Of a stretch of DNA of 64,000 nucleotides, positions 23,388 through 33,310 are shown in pieces. The DNA is taken from assembly GCA_030762895.1 (NCBI GenBank), contig CM061063.1, forward strand, positions 214,932,103 to 214,996,102, read 5' to 3'. The DNA is from Sophora flavescens (lineage: Eukaryota > Streptophyta > Magnoliopsida > Fabales > Fabaceae). The position numbers and the translations under genes are program-made. Each line of letters begins with the position of its first letter. The stretch's first letter is position 1. The notes below the pieces were generated by a model. It did not search any database, was not told the origin of the DNA, and saw nothing but the letters and a program-made list of their open reading frames with translations.

Positions 23388-24837
23388 TGTTGACGGATCT
23401 AGGCAAGTATACCTAGTCGTGCAAGTAATACGGTGGTGAGACCGATATCGTTCCCACGAGGACTGTGACAAGTACTAACACGTACCGAATCAATTACTAT
23501 CTAAGCGTATATTTGGATTGAAGGGATCTCGATAGTAAATACCAAGCCCAAATAAGATTTAAACCTAAAACAAACAAAATAAAGAGAAAAGTTCTTTGTG
23601 GGTTTTTGTCGAACACTTGGGAGGCAGTAAAAAGGATTCTTCAGTTATGAGAACGATGCTGGGATTCGGTTCACTAAACTTCATCCCCATGCAATGACAT
23701 GACTAATAAACAATTTCTACTTCAATTATGACAATCAATCTACTAGATTACTCAAGTCCCGATTCCTTGGATGACAAGAGCCTAAATCCACCAATAGACC
23801 CTAATTCCTTAGGTGACCTAGATTAATGAATTTGCATTAGGATTAGGGATCATGAGATTACTAGTAAACCTAACTCCATTCCTAGACGCAAGGGTTACTA
23901 GGTGATTAATTTCAGTTCCGGTTCTAATACGAATTTTCCAATTGCATATCAAAATACTAATCGAGTCATGGGAGTGCTAGCCACAACAAGCATTAAGCAC
24001 AGAAAATCAATCACTCAATAAAGAAGTAAAAACTATATTACTAGATCAAGTCAGATACATGAGAATTCAGAGGTAGCTACACCTAACCCCAACAATGGAG
24101 GTTTAGCTACTCATGATCATAGCCATTACAAAAGAAATAGAGGTGAGAAGGAAGAGAAACTCCATGGAATCGTTGTGCCACTGCCCCTGGTTCAGAAAGA
24201 CTATTTTAGGGTTCAAAAATTGTTTTTCTTCTGTTCTGCTCGTCCTCCTTTATAGATCAGGATTCACGTCACGGCTGTGATCACCATCACGGCCAGGCCG
24301 TGATGGTGATCACGGCCAGGCCGTGACGCTTGCTGCCTTGGCGCGCTTTCAAATATTGGAGCATCACGGCTGTGATTCTCATCACGGGCCGACCGTGATA
24401 GCTTCTGTCTTCACCAAATCATCTGTCACGGCTGTGATAGGAATCACGGCTTGGCCGTGATAGATTCTTCCAAGAGGGGGTCTGGCTCCATTAACATGTC
24501 ACGGCCATGATGGGTATCACGTCCAGGCCGTGACAGCTTCTGAATTTTGCCTTCTTTCTTCTCAATTGTTGCTCGATCACGACCGGGAGGGTCATCACGG
24601 CTAGGCCGTGATGGGCTCTGCCTGGGTCATTTTCTTCACTTTTTAAGCTTTATCTTCATCCAAGCTCCATCATGGCTAATCTTGAGCATTTTTCCTTGAA
24701 TTCCTGCAAAACAACACCAAGAAACCGCCTCACCCGATCCAAGGTAAAAACTAATAAAATCAAATCAAATGTGCCTATACTATATGAAGAATGCATGCAA
24801 AAATGTACAATAATTATGATGTGAAATCACACTATCA
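23388..24837 (-). repeat. 3' LTR of NA2
   Basis: On the minus strand it begins TGATAGTGTGATTTC at 24837. An array of TCACGGCCGTGA and CACGGCCAGGCCGTG palindromes spans about 24265-24620. A TATA box (CTATAAAGG, 24247-24255, minus strand) lies directly downstream on the element's strand. Confidence 0.88.
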
Positions 24838-26722
24838 AATCACCCCAAGCTTATTCAATTGGTTGTCCTCAAGCAATCACTAGGGCCAGAAGATATAGAC
24901 TATCAGATTACGGACAGTGAACCAAGAACCCGAGTACATAATCCAAGTAACAGGCATCTCAAATGATTCAGCAAGAGACAATCAGTTCAAGTCCAATTAG
25001 AGGTTTAGGTTTCTTAGACTCATATTCTCACCGATTAGGGCACTCTTTCTCACCTGAAGATCACCCCAAGCTTGTTCATTTGCTTGGCTCTCTTTCTCAC
25101 CTCACTCAAGTGTTAGGGATATAAGAAAATTCACTCCATTTTCCTCAAGGAATGAATTCTACCATAGGCTTGACTATCAACCAAATCTCTACTTTATTAA
25201 TGAAAACAATTAAGAATCAAGAGGTCTTTCGCTTTGGATGTAACGTGGCCATGGGATTAATCGTTAGGTGGGGAAATCAAGAAAATGACATTTCAAAAGG
25301 CTACACAAAATATCAATCATTGCAAACACGACACCTTCTAAAATACCTTTTTGGGTTTCGATTTCTTTTTCCACCTTTCTTTCTTTCTTTTCATTTTATT
25401 TCTCATTTCTTTTTGCCATCCCCTTCTCTATATATTTTTCTTTTTCTTTTATTTTTCTTTTATTTGGAGAAGGAGAGATTTTCAGCTCAAGAGAAATATT
25501 TTTCTGATTCTTTCATCTCAAACTTTTTTCAACTACCTTTTTACCCTTTTTGTACTACTTTAGAAGGTATCCTACCAAGCATATTTATCAAAATATTTCA
25601 GGGTACCAAGAAAAGTATTTTATTCTTTCAGGCTCAAAATTGGGCAACTAAGGGGTAGCATTTAGTCATTCAAAGCTCGGAAGGCTGGGAAAATACCTAG
25701 TGCCTCAATCATTTTCAAAAATGTTTTCAAAAATTTTTAAGCTTCAAAATGGTTTCAAGTAAAGTTCTAGAGAATACAAACCAAGAGGAATAACACTCTA
25801 ACACAAGGAATGGGGTAAATTTAGTGAGTACCCCTTTTTGGCTCAAAATCTCACATTTTAGTAGCTCAAAAATCACTGAGAAACACAAGTCTACGGAACC
25901 ACATGCTAATTATCAACTATCACAGATCATCTCAAGCATTTTTATTTGTAGCCATATCACAAGAATGAAAAAATTGGGTTCAACAATTCACTATCTCAGT
26001 TTATTTGGCACTCAGTTCTCACAATTGGATGCATAATCTAAGCAAGGGGCAATCTAATCATGTGATTATGCAAAACTATCATGCAAAACTATATGAATGC
26101 AACATAAAAAAATGCTAAATTGAAAATGCAAAAATACCCCTACCCCAAGCTTAAGAATTTACATTGTCCCCAATGTAAACAATCAAGTCGGAGAGCGGAG
26201 AAAAAAAAAATCTTGGAACAACTTACCAAGGCGGCAGCGGGTGTTGGCTCACATTCCAGTCAGAAACTTGTTGGGAAATGCATCACGACCGTGAGCCTCA
26301 TCACGGGCAGGCCGTGATCAATTCTGATCCATGGGTGTTGGCCTGTCACGACCGTGAACTCCATCACGGCTAGGCCGTGATGCTCTCTGATCTCCAGGGT
26401 CCTCCCATCACGCCAGTGATGGGGATCACGGCTAGGCCGTGATCCTTTCTGATCTTCAATTCTGGCTCATCACGGTTGTGACCAGTGTCACGGCCTGGGC
26501 GTGATGGTTACTGACTTTGGTGTCTCTGCCCTTTTTGCTTCTCCTTCCTCCTTTCCCTGAAAACACTTAACAAACCTATTAATCTATGATATTTTCCTCT
26601 TGATCTTCTCAAATTATTCAAGAGGGCAAAATCAAAAAAAAAAAAAGGAAAATGAAAAGAAACTTGGGTTGCCTCCCAATAAGCGCTTATTTAACGTCAC
26701 TAGCTTGACGTGCTTATTTCAA
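24838..26722 (-). other. NA2 3' non-coding interior
   Basis: It holds a polypurine tract AAGCTTGGGGTGAT (24838-24852), a second copy at about 25061-25073, and a third related copy at 26137-26150 beside the ACATTGTCCCCAATGT palindrome. A TCACGG palindrome block lies at 26280-26508, and a conserved CTAGTGACGTTAAA block near 26690-26702. The plus-strand frame 25152-25658 is low-complexity pyrimidine-rich sequence and is not considered coding. Confidence 0.65.
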
Positions 26723-29386
26723 TTAACCGGGGTCTGCTGGGCGTAGAAGTGCAAGAACACTTCTCTTCAATGGAACTCCTCCAAAGAGTTGTTTTTGCTT
26801 ATAAGGCCAATAATTGCGCTTCCGCTTTGCCCTTTTTACTCTGAGCCTCGTGGAATTTTTCTTACTCCCTCCCGGTGGAGGTTCTGTTTTCACATGATGA
26901 GCAGATCCAACTTCATCACCAATTGATTCATCATTTGTCTTGCAGAGCTTCAGACTAGGCATGTGAACCAGGAGTAGAGGAGTAGAGGAGTGGTGCTGAT
27001 GTGCAACGACTTCTTTAGCCACTATATCCACAATGTCCATGCGGAAACAATCCTCTTCATCACTCGGTCGATGCATAGCTTCAAATACATTGAAAGTGAC
27101 TTCTTCATCTTGCACTCTGAATCGCAGCTGGCCTTTTTGTACGTCTATGAAAGCGCGACCAGTCGCTAGAAAAGGTCTCCCCAGTATGAGCGGAACTTCT
27201 GCATCCTCCTCCTTGTCTAAAATCACAAAGTCCACCGGGAAGATAAACTTATCCACCTTTACCAGAACATCTTCCAAGATACCATAAGGACGCTTGATTG
27301 ATCTATCAGCTAGTTGCAATGCCATCCTTGTTGGTTTCACTTCACCACCTCCAAGCTTGTTCAAAATTGAAAGCGGCATCAAATTGATACTCGCTCCCAA
27401 GTCACACAGGGTCTTCCCAATAGCAACACTCCCAATAGTGCAGGGAATTGTAAAACTACCGGGATCTTTAAGCTTTGGAGGTAGCTTCCTCTGAAGTATC
27501 GCACTACACCCCTCTGTCAAGGCAACAGTCTCACCTTCTTTGAATTTTATTTTCTTTGTGAGCAACTCCTTCATGAACTTTGCATAGGTTGGCATATGCT
27601 CTAGTGCTTCAGCAAAAGGTATGTTGATCTGTAACTGCTTGAAGATGTCAAGGAACTTGGCAAACTGTTCTTCCTTCTCCTTTTTCTTGCTCAAATGAGG
27701 ATAGGGCAACTTCACATAAGAGGGGATCACTTGAGGCTTGTCTCCATCCTTCAAAATCTGACTTTCAGTTCTCCTCAAAATTGAATTCTCATCCACTAGC
27801 TTCTCCCTCCTGTCTTTTTCTTCCTCCTCTACTACAACCTCTTTGCCTTTTTCCTTATTCAAATCAGTTTTTTCAGCATTCACCTCTGTTTTTTCATAAA
27901 CTCTATGATTTTTCACCAAGGGCTCACCACTCTCTCCCTCATGGCTTTTACCACTCCTCAACACAATAGCATTGCAATGCTCTTTAGGATTGGTTTGAGT
28001 ATTACCTGAAAAACTGCTGCTAGATTGCTCCGCTAGGTGCTTTGCAATTTGTCCAACTTGAACCTCCAAGTTTTTTATAGAAGCATTTGTGTTTTTGTGG
28101 TTTGTCATGGACACTTGCATGAATTGATTGAGGGTGTTTTCCAATATAGAAATCCGGTCTTGAGGTGGTGGTGTGGGTTGAGGCTTGTTTGCTTGTCCGG
28201 CATCTTGTTTCCAACCAAAACTCGGTTGATTCCTCCACCCTTGGTTGTAATTGTTGGAGTATTGGTTGTTGCCTTGCCGCCCATAGTTCCCCATATAATT
28301 AGCTTCCTCATGGGAACTAGGCGGTGCCTCACATCTTCCATTATCATGATCTCCTCCACAAAAATCACATCGCATTACCCGTTGAGGTGGCATGGTTGTC
28401 CCTTGAACAGTTTGGAGTTGTTGTGAAAGTTGAGCGAGTTGCTTGGTAATGGACTCCAGTTGTTGTGTCATGAGTTTATTCTGAGCCAAAAGTGCAGATT
28501 GTGAATCTAACTCCAACACTCCCCTTCTTGATGTGAGACCCATATCATGATGCATCAAATAGTCATTTGACGCCATGGCTTCTATCAAAATCAGTGCTTC
28601 CTCTGCTGTCTTTGTATTCATAGAACCTCCAGCTGAGGCATCCAACATATACCTGGTTGACGGCCTCAATCCATTACAGAATGTTTGCATTTGGGTATGA
28701 TCATCAAACCCATGGTTTGGACATCTTCGGAGCAATTCCTTGAACCTTTCCCAGGCGTCATGAAGAGTCTCACCTTCTTGTTGAGCGAAGCTTATGATGT
28801 CACTCCTTGTCTTGACAAATCTTGAGGTGGGGAAGAACCTTGCCAAAAATTTTGCCTCTAAGTCATTCCATGTAGTGATGCCCCTTGGTTGAGATTGGAA
28901 CCAAGCCTTGGCCCTATCTCTTAAAGAGAAGGGAAACACCCTCAAGCGGATTACATCCTCAGAGGCACCATTGTGCTTCATCGTATCACATATCTCAATG
29001 AAGTTGGAGATATGACTATTAGGATCTTCCTTTTCCAACCCGGCAAACTGATTTTGTGCAACCAAATTCAAAAGAGCTGGCTTGATTTCAAAATTGTTGC
29101 AGTTAATTGGGGGCCTCACTATGCTAGTGACATACCGATTGACATTTGTATTACCGTACTCACCAAGTGTCCTCCGTGGTGGAGCACCTTCACCATTGTC
29201 TGACATTCTGCGTTTTTCTGGATGAACTTGAGAGGTGGAAGTCTCTTGTTCTTCTTCTAGATGTTTTAACAGTTTCTGCTCTCTTGCTTGCCTTCGATTC
29301 TTCCTAGCTGCTCTTTCAATCTCAGGATCGTGGAGGAGTTGGTCAGCTGGGATAGTACCTCGCATACACAAACAGTCTAGCAACAA
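26723..29386 (-). CDS. Athila-type Gag-protease polyprotein of NA2 (intact frame)
   Basis: The frame has 887 uninterrupted codons, starting about 165 bases after the primer site. Residues about 95-270 form a Retrotrans_gag capsid domain (FPFSLRDRAKAWFQSQP, WNDLEAKFLARFFPTSR, GETLHDAWERFKELLRRCP). A CCHC-type knuckle, CDFCGGDHDNGRC, is near residue 340. A Glu/Lys-rich linker follows. A retropepsin-like domain starts near residue 640, with the active-site region LCDLGASINLMPLS (Athila elements usually have DLGAS) and ILGRPFLATGRAFID as the flap-distal segment. The tail is strongly basic. Gag would package RNA in cytoplasmic particles and the protease would process it. No polymerase follows. An open frame of this length suggests recent selection or recent insertion. 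Confidence 0.88.
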   Translation of the reverse strand: MLLDCLCMRGTIPADQLLHDPEIERAARKNRRQAREQKLLKHLEEEQETSTSQVHPEKRRMSDNGEGAPPRRTLGEYGNTNVNRYVTSIVRPPINCNNFEIKPALLNLVAQNQFAGLEKEDPNSHISNFIEICDTMKHNGASEDVIRLRVFPFSLRDRAKAWFQSQPRGITTWNDLEAKFLARFFPTSRFVKTRSDIISFAQQEGETLHDAWERFKELLRRCPNHGFDDHTQMQTFCNGLRPSTRYMLDASAGGSMNTKTAEEALILIEAMASNDYLMHHDMGLTSRRGVLELDSQSALLAQNKLMTQQLESITKQLAQLSQQLQTVQGTTMPPQRVMRCDFCGGDHDNGRCEAPPSSHEEANYMGNYGRQGNNQYSNNYNQGWRNQPSFGWKQDAGQANKPQPTPPPQDRISILENTLNQFMQVSMTNHKNTNASIKNLEVQVGQIAKHLAEQSSSSFSGNTQTNPKEHCNAIVLRSGKSHEGESGEPLVKNHRVYEKTEVNAEKTDLNKEKGKEVVVEEEEKDRREKLVDENSILRRTESQILKDGDKPQVIPSYVKLPYPHLSKKKEKEEQFAKFLDIFKQLQINIPFAEALEHMPTYAKFMKELLTKKIKFKEGETVALTEGCSAILQRKLPPKLKDPGSFTIPCTIGSVAIGKTLCDLGASINLMPLSILNKLGGGEVKPTRMALQLADRSIKRPYGILEDVLVKVDKFIFPVDFVILDKEEDAEVPLILGRPFLATGRAFIDVQKGQLRFRVQDEEVTFNVFEAMHRPSDEEDCFRMDIVDIVAKEVVAHQHHSSTPLLLVHMPSLKLCKTNDESIGDEVGSAHHVKTEPPPGGSKKNSTRLRVKRAKRKRNYWPYKQKQLFGGVPLKRSVLALLRPADPG

Positions 29387-29550
29387 GAGTGTTGGCAGTA
29401 AAATTCAGCACACAAACAGCAAATACACCAGAAAAAAAATGACAGCAAACCAAAACACAGAAAAATGACAGCAAACAAATCACCACAGATTTTTTTTTTT
29501 GCTTTTGCTTAAATTAGTAACCAAAATGGGTATGCTAATATTGAAACACA

Positions 29551-29569
29551 ATCCCCGGCAACGGTGCCA
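29551..29569 (-). other. NA2 primer-binding site (tRNA-Asp type)
   Basis: On the minus strand it reads TGGCACCGTTGCCGGGGAT, matching the tRNA-Asp complement except for one base (CACC for CGCC). Confidence 0.85.
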
Positions 29570-29575
29570 AAAACT

Positions 29576-31004
29576 TGTTGACATATCTAGGCAAGTATAC
29601 CTAGTCGTGCAAGTAATACGCTTGTGAGACCGATATCGTTCCCACGAGGACTGTGACAAGTACTAGCACGTACCGAATCAATTACTATCCAAGCGTATAT
29701 TTGGATTGAAGGGAGCTCGATAGTAAATACCAAGCCCAAATAAGATTTAAACCTAAAACAAACAAAATAAAGAGAAAAGTTCTTTGTGGGTTTTTGTCGA
29801 ACACTTGGGAGGCAGTAAAAAGGATTCTTCAGTTATGAGAACGATGCTGGGATTAGGTTCACTAAACTTCATCCCCATGCAATGACATGACTAATAAACA
29901 GTTTCTACTTCAATTATGACAATCAATCCACTAGATTACTCAAGTCCCGATTCCTCGGATGACAAGAGCCTAAATCCACCAATAGACCCTAATTCCTTAG
30001 GTGGCCTAGATTAATGAATTTGCTTTAGGATTAGGGATCATGCGATTACTAGTAAACCTAACTCCATTCCTGGACGCAAAGGTTACTAGGTGATTAATTT
30101 CAGTTCCGGTTCTAATACGAATTTTCCAATTGCATATCAAAACACTAATCGAGTCATGGGGGTGCTAGCCACAACAAGCATTAAGCACAGAAAATCAATC
30201 ACTCAATAAAGAAGTAAAAACTATATTACTAGATCAAGTCAGATACATGAGAATTCAGAGGTAGCTACACCTAACCCCAACAATGGAGGTTTAGCTACTC
30301 ATGATCATAGCCATTACAAAAGAAATAGAGGTGAGAAGGAAGAGAAACTCCATGGAATCCTTGTGCCACTACCCCTGGTTCAGAGAGACTATTTTAGGGT
30401 TCAAAAACTGTTTTTCTTCTGTTCTTCTCGTGCTCCTTTATAGATCAGGATTCGCGTCACAGCCGTGATGGCCATCACGGCCAGGCCGTGACGCTTGCTG
30501 CCTTGGCGTGCTTTCAAATATTGGAGCATCACGGCCGCGATTCTCATCACGGGCCGGCCGTGATAGCTTCTGCCTTCACCAAATCATCTATCACAGCCGT
30601 GATAGGAATCACGGCTTGACCATGACAGATTCTGCCAAGAGGGGGTCTGGCTCCATTAACATGTCACGACTGTGATGGGTATCACGTCCAGGCCGTGACA
30701 GCTTTTGACTTTTGCCTTCTTTCTTCTCAATTGTTGCTCGATCACGGTCGTGAGGGTCATCACGGCCATGCTGTGAGGGGCTCTGCCTAGGTCATTTTAT
30801 TCACTTTTTAAGCTTTGTCTTCATCCATGCTCCATCATATGGCTAATCTTGAGCATTTTTCCTTGAATTCCTGCAAAACAACACCAAGAAACCGCCTCAC
30901 CCGATCCAAGGTAAAAACTAATAAAATCAAATCAAATGTGCCTACACTATTTGAAGAATGCATGCAAAAATGTGCAAGAATTATGATGTGAAATCACACT
31001 ATCA
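29576..31004 (-). repeat. 5' LTR of NA2
   Basis: It is 1429 bp and closely matches 23388-24837. It has the palindrome array at about 30452-30780 and a CTATAAAGG TATA box near 30436 on the minus strand. Array units differ from the partner LTR mostly by C/T or G/A changes. Confidence 0.88.
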
Positions 31005-31009
31005 GGGAC

Positions 31010-31526
31010 CAAAGTGTAATTAACAGAAAGTTCATGGACTTAAGCGTAAAATTCAAAAATTGACACTTTAACCCTGTAGAACCTTCTAGACTTAAAAGTA
31101 TTATTCATCCCCATGAATAATCTCAAAATCCTAAGATAAACTCTTTATCTGCTCTTGGAAACTTCGAAATCCACTCTGTCGCTCACCCGATTACGTATTC
31201 CGCCCGAAAAACGTAAATTATTTTATTTTTTTCTGAAATAAATCTAAAAATACAGAATTATAGGAAATAAAATAAAAACCTTAAGTCTTTCGTTCACGAA
31301 TTAAAATTAGGTCTTTTGAGCAGTATAAATATATTGTCAGTGAAAATAGCGGGCCGGGATTCGCCCGTCGTTTCAACCTAAATTTTAATCGTAGCTTCCT
31401 ACTTTCAAGTAGGATTGAGTGATGAACTCCATTTATTTAAAATATTTTTCTAATACTCATAAAAATATATACAAATAATCATTCGCATTTCGATTATTTT
31501 GAAACAGTCAAAATCGGGGTGTTACA
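31010..31526 (-). repeat. 5' LTR of element B, outer part
   Basis: This matches 11018-11534 of the intact LTR. It begins on the minus strand with TGTAACACCCCG at 31526, beside the C tract of the SIRE LTR. Confidence 0.9.
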
Positions 31527-31548
31527 CCCCCCCTGTGCCAACTTCAGT

Positions 31549-31560
31549 TGGTATCAGAGC
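31549..31560 (+). other. SIRE primer-binding site (initiator tRNA-Met type)
   Basis: TGGTATCAGAGC starts two bases after the LTR end CA at 31545-31546. Confidence 0.9.
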
Positions 31561-31617
31561 TCAGCCTTGACAGGATTGAGCATCTAACAAGTGGTTAGGC
31601 AGTACGATCCTACAATC

Positions 31618-33307
31618 ATGGATGCAGAAGGACAAGCTTTCAACAGACCTCCTCTCTTCGATGGAACTGATTATGATTATTGGAAAAAGAGGATGATGGC
31701 ATTTTTGGATGCACAGAATGCTGACATCTGGGAACTAATTGAAAATAGCTACACTGAGCCAAGGAGTGAAGCTGGAGCTGCAGTGCCTAGAGCCGAATGG
31801 ACTCATGAGCAGAAAAGCCAACATCAACTAAACTTGAAAGCTAAGCACTATCTCATGTGTGCTATCACCAGATCTGAGCATGACAATGTTCATAGTTACA
31901 ACACAGCTAAAGAAATCTGGGATACTCTTGCACTAGCTCATGAAGGTTCCTCACAAGTGAAGGAATCAAAGATAAGCATGCTGGTTCACCAGTATGAGCT
32001 ATTCAAGATGGTTGATCATGAAACTATAGACCAGATGTTTGGAAGATTCCAAACGATCACCAACAGTCTCAGATCTCTTGGAACGGTCTATGAAAATAGA
32101 GATCATGTGAGAAAAATTTTGAGAAGTCTCTCAAAGCAGTGGAGACCTAAGGTAACTGATATCCAGGAAGCAAAGAATCTGAATACTCTCTCTGGAAGAG
32201 CTTCTGGGGTCATTAAAAGTCCATTGCCTTAAAGGCCAAGAAATCTAGTTCCTCAAAGATGCTTAAAGTTGTTGAGTCTTCAGATGAAGATGATTCATCA
32301 AATAATGAAGATGACTCAGATGAGATGAACTATCTTTCATCTCCAGAAAAATACAACACATGTGGAGAAAGAAAGGTGGATTCAGAAGAAAGCAGCTCAA
32401 CAAAAAATTCTCCAACGAGAAGTCAGATTCCAAGGAGAAAGATCCACCCCTGTGCTTTGAATGTAAGAAACCAGGGCACTTCAAAGTTGACTGCCCAGAG
32501 CTGAAGGAGAAAAAGAAATTCTTCAAAAAGAAGAAAGGCTTGATGGCTTCTTGGGAGGATCTTAACCTGTCTTCTTCAGATGAAGAAGATGAAGCAGGAG
32601 AAGAAGCAAACATTTGCTTCATGGCTAACACTGCATCAGAAAGTGAATTCACTGATGCTGAGGTAATAGTATCCGATCCATCCACCCTTCAAACAGTTTT
32701 TGATGAATTGCTGCATGATTCATGCATACTGTCTAAAGAGTATAAGAGTCTCAAAAAGAAGTTTATTAAACTTTCTAGAGACTATGATAAGGTCTGCACA
32801 GTAAATCAAAACCTTAGGGATGAGAATGAAACTTTAAAATCAAACAATGTTAGTCTGATTGACAAAATAAGTGTAAGTCTAATAGCTCTTGTGAAGTTGA
32901 AAAACTGAAACAAGATGTGACATACTTGACAGACTCTCTGTCAAAACTGGTTGGTAGCTCAGATAAGTTAAATCTTATATTAAGATATTCTAGATCACCA
33001 CATAACAAATCTAGCATTGGTTATGATAAAGAGAAGCAAAATACATCTCTAAATAAACCAAAAGCTCATACACAATATAAGGCCTTTAAAGCCCCTCCAC
33101 AGCATACTAAGTCAAAACCAAGCCCTTCCAATACTTACTGCAAAGTATGTGGAAAAAGTGGGTATGTGTCATCTAAATGCATGAATAACAAGCATGCAAA
33201 GCATTCACGGCCTATGATCACTAACAAGAAAGGACCCAAGTCAATTTGGGTACCTAAAGATAAGATAATCAATGTTGCAGATCTGCTTAACAACAGGAAA
33301 GAAATAG
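31618..33307 (+). pseudogene. SIRE-like gag (broken)
   Basis: The ATG at 31618 begins MDAEGQAFNRPPLFDGTDYD, the usual start of SIRE/Maximus Gag, and a UBN2-type domain follows to about 32200 (YWKKRMMAFLDAQ, AKEIWDTLALAHEG). A frameshift near 32190 leads to a stop at 32230. Other frames continue with an acidic stretch and a CCHC knuckle CFECKKPGHFKVDC (near 32455). After a coiled-coil-like region there is a second knuckle-like CKVCGKSGYVSSKC (near 33140). Several frame changes (about 32190, 32370, 32905) show it is dead. Confidence 0.88.
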
Positions 33308-33310
33308 AAG

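Larger units (their letters stand above)
23388..31004 (-). mobile_element. Athila-like LTR retrotransposon NA2 with gag-protease only
   Basis: LTRs at 23388-24837 and 29576-31004 flank a 4.7-kb interior. The target duplication GGGAC is exact (23383-23387 and 31005-31009). The intact LTR of element B shows the empty site as TTAGGGACCAAAG near 11015. A tRNA-Asp primer site and AAGCTTGGGGTGAT tract give minus orientation. It encodes one gag-protease frame and has no RT, RNase H or integrase, so mobilisation would need enzymes from another Athila element. The LTR family is the same as, or a sister of, NA1. Confidence 0.92.
7940..31526 (-). mobile_element. Tekay-like chromovirus B (Ty3-gypsy), with two nested insertions
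   Basis: On the minus strand, LTRs starting TGTAACACCCCG (from 31526 and from 11534) enclose pol. The 3' LTR is 7940-11534. The 5' LTR is 31526-31010 plus 23387-20561. The chromodomain at the integrase C-terminus and the 3.6-kb LTR place it in the Tekay/Del clade. Without NA1 and NA2 it is about 10.2 kb. A deletion fuses the 5' LTR (at 20560) directly to the second half of protease. It removed the last roughly 228 bp of the LTR, the primer site, gag and the protease catalytic Asp region. The left terminus reads CGAGACACC where a relative at 58266 has TGAGACACC, so the terminal T seems mutated. Confidence 0.9.

Noticed and set aside
25152..25658. 168-codon plus-strand frame in NA2
   Set aside because: It is antisense to the element and consists mostly of a pyrimidine-rich Phe/Leu-rich run. 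The homologous NA1 region (14295-14806) breaks it into two frames.
27033..29203. Several plus-strand frames opposite the NA2 gag
   Set aside because: They are shadows of the 887-codon gag-protease frame on the other strand.
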